Shown here: positions 7,561 through 13,856 of the stretch, piece by piece
Layout: each line of letters opens with the position of its first letter
Numbering within the stretch: the first letter of the stretch is position 1
NCBI GenBank assembly: GCA_029059965.1
Contig: JAIDUY010000034.1
Coordinates: 1-13,856 of the forward strand
DNA length: 13,856 bases
Direction: 5' to 3'
DNA from: Muribaculaceae bacterium
Lineage (GTDB): Bacteria > Bacteroidota > Bacteroidia > Bacteroidales > Muribaculaceae
Notes under the pieces: model-generated
The model's database searches: none
Told to the model about the DNA's origin: nothing
What the model saw: the letters and a program-made list of their open reading frames with translations, nothing else
Program-made: the position numbers and the translations under genes

Positions 7561-8454
7561 CCAATCGTCGGCCTTGGCAAGCGCCTTGATTTCGCGGCGG
7601 CTTATAGCCTCGCGGTCGTAGTACTCGAGCCGCGGACGCAGTCGCGACAGCGCCTGGGCACGTCCGCAGCTGCGCGCCGTGATTTCGGCAGCCACCCCGC
7701 GCATGAGGCGGTACCAGAAGACGCGCCGCTCGGAGGGCTCCCAGTCGCCGCCCTGCTCTATCTCGACAGGCAGCGAGGGCCGGGCCAGCACTCCCCTGCC
7801 CGCCATCACCCCGTCGAGGGCGGGATAGCGCTCCATGATGTCACGCCATTGTCCGGGCGTACATACATCGCCGTTGTAAATCAAGGGACGTCCGAGGCCG
7901 TCGTACATCTGCCCGAAAACATCGCCGAGGACATCGCCACGATAAGCCTGCGAAGCCGTGCGCGGATGCACCGCCAGGGCGCACAGCCTCATGCGCCGCA
8001 GCGCAGGCGCAAGGGCACGCCACTCGCCGGCTTCGCGTATTCCCGGCCTCATCTTCACGGAAAAGTCGATATCGGCGCGGCTGTCGATGAAATCGGCGAC
8101 AGCTTCCAGCAGTTCGGCTCGCAGCGCTCCCGCTCCCCGTCCGGCCTTGACCTGAGGCGGGAAGGGACAGCCGAGATTGAGGTCGACGCGCCTATAACCG
8201 ATAGCGGCGACGGCGTCGACAAGTGCGGACAGCTCGTCGATATCCTTGAAAATAACCTGAGGCACAAGGCGGATGCCGCTGTTGTCCGCCGGAGATATCT
8301 CGCGGAGGTCGCGCGGCCTCACGGCGCCACCCTCCATGCGGGCGAAAGGAGCGTAATAGGTCGGCGCGAGGCCATGCTCCGCCATCATGGCGGAATGCTC
8401 ACGGCGCCATGCCGTGTCGGTAAAACCTTGCAGAGGGGCGATAATGATACTCAC
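7540..8454 (-). CDS. dus: tRNA-dihydrouridine synthase
   Basis: 304-residue FMN enzyme of the Dus family, which reduces uridine to dihydrouridine in tRNA loops using NADPH. A TIM-barrel start, APLQGFTD (residues 6-13), binds flavin. The catalytic Cys is Cys96 in DLNLGCPFPPQVKAGRGAGA. Other FMN/RNA-site motifs are SVKMRPG (Lys134), HPRTASQAYRG (His163), YNGDV (193-197) and MAGRGVLARP (217-226). It is slightly shorter than typical DusA/B/C proteins; the position of modification cannot be assigned from sequence alone. The start is GTG (complement of 8452-8454), giving MSIIIAPLQGF, the normal Dus N-terminus. It lies 68 nt after korB, with a stable hairpin between, and has no visible promoter of its own, so read-through from korAB or an internal promoter is implied. 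Confidence 0.95.
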   Translation of the reverse strand: MSIIIAPLQGFTDTAWRREHSAMMAEHGLAPTYYAPFARMEGGAVRPRDLREISPADNSGIRLVPQVIFKDIDELSALVDAVAAIGYRRVDLNLGCPFPPQVKAGRGAGALRAELLEAVADFIDSRADIDFSVKMRPGIREAGEWRALAPALRRMRLCALAVHPRTASQAYRGDVLGDVFGQMYDGLGRPLIYNGDVCTPGQWRDIMERYPALDGVMAGRGVLARPSLPVEIEQGGDWEPSERRVFWYRLMRGVAAEITARSCGRAQALSRLRPRLEYYDREAISRREIKALAKADDWSGAGIP

Positions 8455-8471
8455 AGCTTAAGATTCAAACA

Positions 8472-8502
8472 GCGCAGGCGGCCCGACGGGGGTCGCCTGC
8501 GC
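8472..8502 (-). terminator. Hairpin between korB and dus, probable partial terminator
   Basis: GCGCAGGCG (8502-8494) and CGCCTGCGC (8480-8472) form a perfect 9-bp GC-rich stem, with a further short CCC/GGG pairing in the 13-nt loop. On the minus strand it is followed by TGTTTGAATCTT, a U-rich but interrupted tract. It starts about 20 nt after the korB stop. It fits a terminator for korAB with some read-through into dus, whose GTG is 17 nt beyond the stem. Confidence 0.55.
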
Positions 8503-8522
8503 GTATATGGATTAGATGCGGA

Positions 8523-9536
8523 TTATTTCACTTCCCAGGTGTCGCCTGCGAGAATCATGTCGCGCAGAGAGTCGAAACCCTTGCGGGCACGCACTTCGGC
8601 AAGCTGCTCGCTGACAGCGCTGTCGTAGCTTGGCGACTCGACATCGCGGATGACGCCGAGAGCGATGGGCAGTTCCTGACCGTCCATCATGGCGAGCTGC
8701 TGATGCAGGAAGTTCGACTTGGTGTGAGCGTCGTGCACCAGAACGTCGTCGAGAGTATATCCTTCCTCGCCGATAGTCACGGCCTTGAGGAGGAAGCCGT
8801 CGCGCACGAGGCCGCGGTTACGGTCACGGCCGAAAATCATCTTCTCGCCATGGTGCAGAAGGATGGTACGGTCGGCGCGCACCTCGCGGTCGGTGATGGC
8901 GCTGTGGATGCCGTTGTTGAAAATCACGCAGTTCTGGAGAATCTCCACTACCGACGCACCTTTGTGGCGAGCGGCGGCCACCATTACATCGCGGCTCGTC
9001 TCAAGCTCCACGTCGATGGAACGGGCGAAGAAGTTGCCGCGGGCGCCGAACACAAGCTCGGCCGGAATGAAGGGATCTTCAGTGGTTCCGTAGGGGCTGG
9101 ACTTGCTCACGAAGCCGCGATCGCTTGTAGGCGAATACTGACCTTTTGTAAGACCGTAGATTTTGTTGTTGAACAGGATTATATTGAGGTCAACATTGCG
9201 ACGGACTGCATGAATGAAGTGATTGCCGCCGATGGCGAGGCCGTCGCCGTCGCCGCTTATCTGCCATACCGTCATCTCGGGGTTGGCCACCTTGAAGCCC
9301 GTAGCCACAGCCGCAGCACGGCCGTGGATGGTGTGGAAACCGTAGGTGTTCATATAGTAAGGCAGACGCGAGCTGCAGCCGATGCCGGAAATGACGGCAG
9401 TCTTGCAGGGAGGAACGCCCAGCACGGCCATGGCCTTGTGCAGGGTGTTGAGTATAGCGTGGTCGCCGCAGCCGGGACACCAACGCACGGCCTGGTCGCT
9501 CTTGTAATCGGCGGGATTGAAAGTCATGTTTTCCAT
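8523..9536 (-). CDS. korB: 2-oxoacid (probably 2-oxoglutarate):ferredoxin oxidoreductase, beta subunit
   Basis: 337-residue subunit that holds thiamine pyrophosphate and one [4Fe-4S] cluster. The cluster ligands are visible: WCPGCGDH (Cys20, Cys23), GIGCSSR (Cys54) and QNCVIFNNG (Cys203), as in two-subunit enzymes of this family. The TPP/Mg motif is GDGDGLAIGGNH (residues 95-106) with LFNNKIYGLTKGQYSPTS (121-138). With KorA it oxidatively decarboxylates a 2-oxoacid with CoA and passes electrons to ferredoxin. The 2-oxoglutarate assignment rests on overall similarity to KorB as I know it; pyruvate or mixed specificity cannot be excluded. Its ATG (9534-9536) is 2 nt after the korA stop. A GGAGG lies 10 nt upstream, inside the korA end, unusual in this window. 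No separate ferredoxin-like delta subunit is present. Confidence 0.93.
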   Translation of the reverse strand: MENMTFNPADYKSDQAVRWCPGCGDHAILNTLHKAMAVLGVPPCKTAVISGIGCSSRLPYYMNTYGFHTIHGRAAAVATGFKVANPEMTVWQISGDGDGLAIGGNHFIHAVRRNVDLNIILFNNKIYGLTKGQYSPTSDRGFVSKSSPYGTTEDPFIPAELVFGARGNFFARSIDVELETSRDVMVAAARHKGASVVEILQNCVIFNNGIHSAITDREVRADRTILLHHGEKMIFGRDRNRGLVRDGFLLKAVTIGEEGYTLDDVLVHDAHTKSNFLHQQLAMMDGQELPIALGVIRDVESPSYDSAVSEQLAEVRARKGFDSLRDMILAGDTWEVK

Positions 9537-9538
9537 TT

Positions 9539-11386
9539 TTACTTATCCTCCATCATTTTAGCCACACGGTCGATAACTTCGCCTGCGGAGAAGGGCTGAC
9601 CCTGGATTTTGTTGATTCGGCGGATTGTCTTGCCCGGGAATCGGCACTGCAGGAAGTCGGCGAACATGCCGGTATTGAGCTCGGCCACAATCACGTTGGG
9701 GTAGCGGTTGATGACCTCGGCCGTATTTGCGGGCAGGGGGTTGATGTAACGGAAGTGGGCGAAAGCCACGGGCTTGCCGGCGGCGTTGAGAGCCTCGGCG
9801 GCGGTGCGCAGATGGCCGTAAGTGCCGCCCCAGCCAATCAGCAGAGTGTCGGCGTCGGGATTGCCGATGACCTCGAGTTCAGGGATGTCGTCGGCGATGC
9901 GGGCAATTTTCTCGCGGCGTATCTCCACCATGCGCTCATGGTTGGCGGGGTCGTTGGAGATAGCTCCGCTCTCGGCGTCTTTCTCAAGGCCGCCCAGACG
10001 GTGTGCGGCACCTTCGGTGCCTGCCACAGGCCAGTAGCGACTCATGTTCTCGCGGCGCACATATGGGCGCCACGTTCCGTCGGCGAGCATTTCGGCGGGA
10101 ACGTCGGGAGTTTTGATTTCGGGGTATTCGTCAGCCTCGGGCACGCGCCATGCCGAGGAGCCGTTGCCGATGAAGGCGTCGCTGAGCAGGATGACAGGAG
10201 TCATGTGCTCGACCGCTATGCGGCAGGCCTCGAAAGCCATGGTAAAACAGTCGGTGGGCGAAGCCGGAGCCACTACGGCAACGGGGCTTTCGCCGTTTCG
10301 GCCGTAAAGGGCCTGCATAAGGTCGGTCTGTTCTGTCTTGGTGGGCAGGCCGGTCGAGGGTCCGCCGCGCTGCACGTCGATAATCACGAGGGGAAGCTCG
10401 GCCATGACAGCCAGGCCGATACCCTCGCTCTTGAGAGCCAGACCGGGGCCGGACGTGGATGTCACGGCGAGGTTGCCGGCGAAGGAAGCGCCGATTGCCG
10501 AGCATACGCCGGCGATTTCATCTTCCATCTGGCAAGCCTTGACGCCGAGGTCCTTGCGCTTGGCGAGCTCGTGGAGGATGTCGGTGGCGGGGGTGATGGG
10601 ATAGGAGCCGAGGAAGAGAGGACGTCCGCACTTCTCGGAGGCCATGATAAGACCCCAGGCTGTGGCAGTGTTGCCGTTGATGTCGGTATAGACACCGGGA
10701 CGCGGGTCTTCGGTCTCGACCTTATATGTACTCACGCTCGCGTGGATGTTGTGGCCGTAGTCATAGCCGGCGCGGAGCACCTTGGCGTTGGCCTCGAACA
10801 CAGCGGGCTTCTTTGCGAATTTCTTCTTGAGATGATGGATGGCAGCCTCCAGAGGACGGTCGAACAACCAGCATACCAGACCGAGCGCAAAGATGTTGCG
10901 GCACTTGAGGATGCTCTTGTTGTCGAGGCCGCTGTCCTCGAGCGCAGCCTTGGTCATGGTAGTGACGGGCACTTCGACCACCTGGGCCTTGATGCCCAAC
11001 TCCTCGAAGGGGCGGTCGGTGGTGTAGAGAGCCTTGCGGAGGTCGGACTCGCGGAAGGAGTCGATATCGACGATTATGACACCTCCGGGTTTGAGGAAAC
11101 GGTGGTTCTGCTTGAGAGCCGCCGCATTCATGGCGATGAGGACATCGCAACTGTCGCCGGGAGTATGTACGTCATGACCGACGCTCACCTGGAAGCCCGA
11201 CACGCCGCCGAGCGAACCCTGCGGGGCGCGGATTTCCGCAGGATAGTCCGGGAAAGTAGACACCTGGTTTCCCAGTCCGGCGGACACATTGGTGAAAATG
11301 TTGCCCGCAAGCTGCATGCCGTCACCGGAATCTCCGGAGAAACGGACCACAACCTTGTCGAGAACTTTTACATTTGTCTTCTCCAT
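9539..11386 (-). CDS. korA: 2-oxoacid (probably 2-oxoglutarate):ferredoxin oxidoreductase, alpha subunit (fused gamma-alpha)
   Basis: 615-residue fused subunit. Residues about 10-200 are the gamma (CoA-binding/POR) domain, starting VVVRFSGDSGDGMQLAGNIF and continuing FPDYPAEIRAPQGSLGGVSG. After a linker the pyrimidine-binding alpha domain begins near residue 237 (NGNTATAWGL) with the signature YPITP (262-266) and QMEDEIAGVCSAIGASFAG (Glu290 region, cofactor activation), then TSTSGPGLALKSEGIGLAVM and VQRGGPSTGLPTKTEQ. The C-terminal transketolase-like domain includes LLIGWGGTYGHLRTAAEAL and HFRYINPLPAN. The fused gamma-alpha plus beta architecture is that of KorAB-type enzymes. In an anaerobe it can supply reduced ferredoxin from 2-oxoglutarate or run reductively. 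It is the first gene of a korA-korB pair, with a -7 promoter box about 50 nt upstream. Confidence 0.94.
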   Translation of the reverse strand: MEKTNVKVLDKVVVRFSGDSGDGMQLAGNIFTNVSAGLGNQVSTFPDYPAEIRAPQGSLGGVSGFQVSVGHDVHTPGDSCDVLIAMNAAALKQNHRFLKPGGVIIVDIDSFRESDLRKALYTTDRPFEELGIKAQVVEVPVTTMTKAALEDSGLDNKSILKCRNIFALGLVCWLFDRPLEAAIHHLKKKFAKKPAVFEANAKVLRAGYDYGHNIHASVSTYKVETEDPRPGVYTDINGNTATAWGLIMASEKCGRPLFLGSYPITPATDILHELAKRKDLGVKACQMEDEIAGVCSAIGASFAGNLAVTSTSGPGLALKSEGIGLAVMAELPLVIIDVQRGGPSTGLPTKTEQTDLMQALYGRNGESPVAVVAPASPTDCFTMAFEACRIAVEHMTPVILLSDAFIGNGSSAWRVPEADEYPEIKTPDVPAEMLADGTWRPYVRRENMSRYWPVAGTEGAAHRLGGLEKDAESGAISNDPANHERMVEIRREKIARIADDIPELEVIGNPDADTLLIGWGGTYGHLRTAAEALNAAGKPVAFAHFRYINPLPANTAEVINRYPNVIVAELNTGMFADFLQCRFPGKTIRRINKIQGQPFSAGEVIDRVAKMMEDK

Positions 11387-11436
11387 ATATAAGATTCAAG
11401 ATTATTTCCTAATATATCTGTGCACGGAGCACGCGG

Positions 11437-11444
11437 CAAAGATA
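11437..11444 (-). promoter_or_regulatory. -7 promoter box for korAB
   Basis: The minus strand reads TATCTTTG, a full match to TAnnTTTG, placing a start near 11431 and leaving a leader of about 45 nt before korA. No good TTTG is found 19-21 nt upstream (TGGA occupies that place), so the -33 element is weak. The box lies downstream of the helicase terminator, as expected for an independent unit. Confidence 0.5.
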
Positions 11445-11525
11445 GTGAAAAAAACGGTATCGCCTCCATCCGACGTCAAAAAAATATTAACAAATATAAA
11501 ATTCATCACTAAAATCCCTGCCGGG

Positions 11526-11563
11526 CAAAATAAAGCCCGTTGCCGGGAGTCCGGAACGGGCTT
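11526..11563 (-). terminator. Intrinsic terminator of the DEAD-box helicase gene
   Basis: AAGCCCGTT (11563-11555) pairs with AACGGGCTT (11541-11533) in a 9-bp stem, with CCGG/CCGG continuing inside it, followed on the minus strand by TTTATTTTG. It starts about 30 nt after the helicase stop codon. The stem and U-rich tail make this the clearest Rho-independent terminator in the window. A TTGTTTTGT run on the plus side could make it work both ways, but no plus-strand gene ends here. Confidence 0.85.
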
Positions 11564-11591
11564 GTTTTGTCATGGATTCCAAGCGTTGGAT

Positions 11592-12971
11592 TCACTCTGT
11601 CGGCTTGGATGTATTCTTTTTGCGACGGCGGTACCAGGGACGTTTCTTGCGAGCCGGGCGGTCGGCCGGCGCATCGGCCGCCTGCGGTGCGGCCGGTGCC
11701 TCGTCGGAGGAAGCCTGAGGGGCGCTGTCCGCAGCCTTGGCCTTGGGCTTGCCCTCCGACTTGCGGCGGGGCTTGTCCTTGCGACCCTTGCCGCGACGGT
11801 CATTCTCCCGTGTGCCCGCGTCCACGGGACGCTCTGTCCCGGCCTTCTCGCGACTCAGCGGATGGCGCTCGACGGGCTTGCCGAGGAAATGCTCGATATC
11901 GTTCCAGCGGCGACGGTCGCGCTCGCTCACCAGCGTCACGGCGGCGCCGTCGGCTTCGGCACGGGCGGTGCGGCCGATGCGATGCACATAGTCCTCGGAA
12001 TCGTGGGGAACGTCGTAGTTGATTACCATGGTAATGTCGTCGATGTCGATGCCGCGGGCAACTATATCGGTGGCTATCAGCGCTTCGATGCGTCCGTTCT
12101 TGAAGTTCAGCATCACCTCCTCGCGGCGGTCCTGCTCGAGATCGGAGTGCATCTCGCCGATTTTGCGTCCGCATCCGCGCAGCTCGCGCACAAGCTGCCG
12201 CACCTTGAGCTTGGAGGCCACAAAGACGATTACGCGCTTCGCTTCGGGCGAGGAAAGAAGTTCGCGCAGCATGCCCTGCTTGCGTTCTTCGCTGCACATG
12301 AGCACCTGCTGGTGTATTTTGTCGGCCGGACGGCTGACAGCAATCTTGATTTCGACGGGGTCGACGAGGATGTTCTTTGCAAGCTGCTGAATCTTTGGAG
12401 GCATGGTGGCCGAGAAGAGCATGGTCTGCCGTTCCTGCGGAAGGCGACGCACCACCTGCATGATGTCGTCGAAGAAGCCCATGTCCAGCATGCGGTCGGC
12501 CTCGTCGAGGATGAAGAACGACACCCTCGACAAGTCCACATAGCCCATTTCGATATGTGCGAGGAGTCGCCCCGGAGTACAGATGACGATGTCGGCACCC
12601 ATCTTGAGGCCGCGCTGCTGCCGCGCGAAAGTGGCGCCGTCTGTACCGCCGTAGATGGCCAGCGTGCTGAGCCCGAGGAAGTAGCTGAATCCTTCGAGCT
12701 GGCGGTCGATCTGCATGGCAAGCTCGCGCGTGGGCGCCATGACGATGCAGTTGATGGCATCTTCGGGGAAGCCGCCGTCGGCGAGGCGGTCGAGAACGGG
12801 CAGAAGGTAGGCGGCAGTCTTGCCGGTGCCGGTCTGGGCTACGGCTATGAGATCGCGTCCCTCGAGGGCGGCGGGTATGGCTTGTTCCTGAATGGGGGTA
12901 CACTCGCTGAAACGCATGGCGTCGAGAGCGTCGAGCACATCATCGTGTAGGTCGAATTCGTCGAATCGCAT
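11592..12971 (-). CDS. DEAD-box ATP-dependent RNA helicase, RhlE-like
   Basis: 459-residue superfamily 2 RNA helicase. The Q motif region is CTPIQEQAI (residues 24-32). Then come AQTGTGKT (45-52, Walker A), PTREL (80-84), TPGR (132-135), DEAD (156-159), SAT (187-189), RGID (306-309) and HRIGRTAR (330-337). The core ends near 370. The remaining 90 or so residues are a low-complexity tail, basic (RRGKGRKDKPRRKSEGKPKA), then Ala/Pro-rich, ending RKKRPWYRRRKKN, likely an RNA-binding arm. Such proteins unwind short duplexes in rRNA assembly or mRNA turnover; RhlE/CsdA-type roles are likely but the exact one cannot be read from sequence. The start at 12969-12971 gives MRFDEFDL, normal for the family. 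The gene diverges from topA and ends in a strong terminator. Confidence 0.95.
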   Translation of the reverse strand: MRFDEFDLHDDVLDALDAMRFSECTPIQEQAIPAALEGRDLIAVAQTGTGKTAAYLLPVLDRLADGGFPEDAINCIVMAPTRELAMQIDRQLEGFSYFLGLSTLAIYGGTDGATFARQQRGLKMGADIVICTPGRLLAHIEMGYVDLSRVSFFILDEADRMLDMGFFDDIMQVVRRLPQERQTMLFSATMPPKIQQLAKNILVDPVEIKIAVSRPADKIHQQVLMCSEERKQGMLRELLSSPEAKRVIVFVASKLKVRQLVRELRGCGRKIGEMHSDLEQDRREEVMLNFKNGRIEALIATDIVARGIDIDDITMVINYDVPHDSEDYVHRIGRTARAEADGAAVTLVSERDRRRWNDIEHFLGKPVERHPLSREKAGTERPVDAGTRENDRRGKGRKDKPRRKSEGKPKAKAADSAPQASSDEAPAAPQAADAPADRPARKKRPWYRRRKKNTSKPTE

Positions 12972-12990
12972 AAATCAATAATTGAGAGTG

Positions 12991-12998
12991 CAAAGTTA
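12991..12998 (-). promoter_or_regulatory. -7 promoter box for the helicase gene
   Basis: The minus strand reads TAACTTTG followed by CACTC, a full TAnnTTTG match identical in its eight bases to the rpsL box. It would start transcription near 12986, leaving a leader of only about 15 nt. No TTTG is seen at the expected -33 spacing; the nearest is 12 nt upstream. Confidence 0.5.
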
Positions 12999-13104
12999 GT
13001 GAATTTTCGTCAAATAAAGCCGACGGCGAAGCCACAGGAAACCAAATCCTATGCATTTACGTTAATTTTTTGCTACAAATATACCTTATTAAAAAGGTTT
13101 TGAT

Positions 13105-13112
13105 TAATTTTG
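13105..13112 (+). promoter_or_regulatory. -7 promoter box for topA
   Basis: The plus strand reads TAATTTTG, a TAnnTTTG match, 23 nt before the topA ATG. The start point would be near 13117 with a leader of roughly 20 nt. A -33 TTTG at the normal distance is absent, so the call rests on the -7 element and position. Confidence 0.5.
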
Positions 13113-13135
13113 CGCCCGAATTCCAAAAAGCAGCT

Positions 13136-13856
13136 ATGAGCAAACCAAAGAATCTTGTGATTGTCGAGTCTCCCGGAAAGGTAAAGACTATCGAGAAATT
13201 CCTCGGTAGCGACTATCGGGTGATGTCGAGCTACGGTCACATCCGCGACCTGAAGAAGAAGAATTTCAGCATAGACGTCGACCACAACTTCGACCCCATA
13301 TACGAAATACCCGAAGACAAGACCCAGCTTGTGAACGAGCTTCGCAAGGCTGCCGCCGAAGCCGACACCGTGTGGCTCGCTTCCGATGAGGACCGCGAGG
13401 GAGAGGCTATCGCATGGCACCTGTTCGAGGTGCTCAAGCTCAAGCCCGAACACACGCGGCGCATCGTATTCCACGAGATTACCAAGAAAGCTATCCTTAA
13501 TGCAATCGCGCACCCGCGCGAGATAGACCTCGCCCGCGTCGACGCCCAGCAGGCTCGCCGCGTCCTCGACCGCATCGTGGGCTTCGAGCTATCGCCGGTG
13601 CTCTGGAAGCGCCTCAAGCCCGCCCTCTCGGCAGGTCGTGTGCAGAGCGTGGCCGTGCGCCTCATAGTAGACCGCGAAAAAGAAATCGAAAACTTCGTCA
13701 GCGAGCCCTACTTCCGCGTGACCGGCACATTCACCACCGCCGCCGCGCCCCAGACTCCCGTCCGCGCCGAGCTGCACCGTCGCCTGACCGACGCAACCGA
13801 GGCCGAGGCCTTCGTCAACGAATGCGCCAAGGCCGTCTTCAGCGTCGGAGCTGTCG
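13136..13856 (+). CDS. topA: DNA topoisomerase I (type IA), 5' part, cut by the window edge
   Basis: The first 240 codons are in the window. Type IA topoisomerase I relaxes negative supercoils by passing one strand through a nick. The protein begins MSKPKNLVIVESPGKVKTIE, with the TOPRIM glutamate at Glu11 in VESPGKVKTI, SSYGHIRDL (residues 31-39), and the metal-binding acidic triad SDEDREGEAIAWH (Asp84, Asp86, Glu88). DAQQARRVLDRIVGFELSP (136-154) and SAGRVQSVAVRLIVDRE (165-181) follow, typical of TopA. The active-site tyrosine domain and any C-terminal zinc ribbons lie beyond the edge. The ATG at 13136-13138 is the natural start; upstream bases (CCAAAAAGCAGCT) contain no Shine-Dalgarno sequence. 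It is divergently transcribed from the helicase gene. Confidence 0.97.
   Translation, partial: MSKPKNLVIVESPGKVKTIEKFLGSDYRVMSSYGHIRDLKKKNFSIDVDHNFDPIYEIPEDKTQLVNELRKAAAEADTVWLASDEDREGEAIAWHLFEVLKLKPEHTRRIVFHEITKKAILNAIAHPREIDLARVDAQQARRVLDRIVGFELSPVLWKRLKPALSAGRVQSVAVRLIVDREKEIENFVSEPYFRVTGTFTTAAAPQTPVRAELHRRLTDATEAEAFVNECAKAVFSVGAV

Larger units (their letters stand above)
12972..13135. promoter_or_regulatory. Divergent promoter region between the helicase gene and topA
   Basis: A 164-nt, mostly AT-rich gap driving both flanking genes. Two -7 boxes are listed separately. No clear operator palindrome or long hairpin was seen. A T6 run at 13066-13071 and short AT-rich direct repeats are the only other notable points. 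Confidence 0.6.

Noticed and set aside
7238..7564. 108-residue minus-strand frame across the rpsL leader
   Set aside because: It overlaps the rpsL start, the promoter and the end of dus. Its translation is compositionally random, and the transcript would begin inside it.
9755..11392. 545-residue plus-strand open frame opposite korA
   Set aside because: Antisense shadow of a well-supported gene; low-complexity Gly/Ala/Val-rich translation with no family resemblance and no promoter or leader.
11289..12950. 553-residue plus-strand open frame opposite the helicase gene
   Set aside because: Antisense shadow. It runs across the helicase terminator and the korA promoter region, which makes no sense for a real gene.
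13060..13104. AT-rich runs upstream of topA as a possible replication or binding site
   Set aside because: No repeated boxes or palindromes; the composition is what a divergent promoter region is expected to show.
1..13856. A hidden novel defence, mobile or biosynthetic system
   Set aside because: Every sizeable coding region belongs to a known housekeeping family, intergenic space is small, and no repeats, integrase, toxin-like or transposase-like sequences were seen.

Overview
The window is an ordinary housekeeping stretch of a Bacteroidota genome, most likely order Bacteroidales. I base this on four things. The fused str/S10 ribosomal operon has fusA followed directly by rpsJ, with no tuf between them. 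The start codons are preceded by A/C-rich leaders rather than Shine-Dalgarno sequences. Promoter-like boxes match the Bacteroidota TAnnTTTG (-7) consensus. The protein variants look right for the phylum, for example HPMGGGEGR in L2 and the GACSYP segment in L3. GC-rich third positions fit a moderately GC-rich lineage such as Muribaculaceae, but that family call is a guess.

Layout. Every gene but one lies on the minus strand. Read in the direction of transcription (high to low coordinates) they are: a DEAD-box RNA helicase (12971-11592) ending in a good intrinsic terminator; korA-korB (11386-8523), a two-subunit 2-oxoacid:ferredoxin oxidoreductase; dus (8454-7540), a tRNA-dihydrouridine synthase; then the ribosomal operon rpsL, rpsG, fusA, rpsJ, rplC, rplD, rplW, rplB, rpsS, rplV, rpsC (7259-1), which runs off the left edge inside rpsC. 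The 5' part of topA (DNA topoisomerase I) starts at 13136 on the plus strand, diverges from the helicase and runs off the right edge.

How the genes work together. The ribosomal operon supplies small- and large-subunit proteins plus EF-G from one promoter ahead of rpsL. That promoter is the best in the window (TTTG, 20-nt spacer, TAACTTTG). Dus modifies tRNA and the helicase probably remodels rRNA or mRNA, so most of the window serves translation. KorAB links 2-oxoacid (probably 2-oxoglutarate) metabolism to ferredoxin and looks like a separate unit with its own promoter box.

I found no mobile element, CRISPR array, tRNA, rRNA or defence-like system, and no novel protein system. What the known genes do not explain is RNA-scale. 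The roughly 175-nt rpsL leader and the 185-nt rpsL-rpsG gap each hold a terminator-like hairpin with a U5 run, plus overlapping alternative hairpins. They look like candidate attenuators or ribosomal-protein autoregulatory sites. These folds were worked out by eye and need computational and experimental confirmation. The longest stretch without a gene is 7260-7539 (280 nt).
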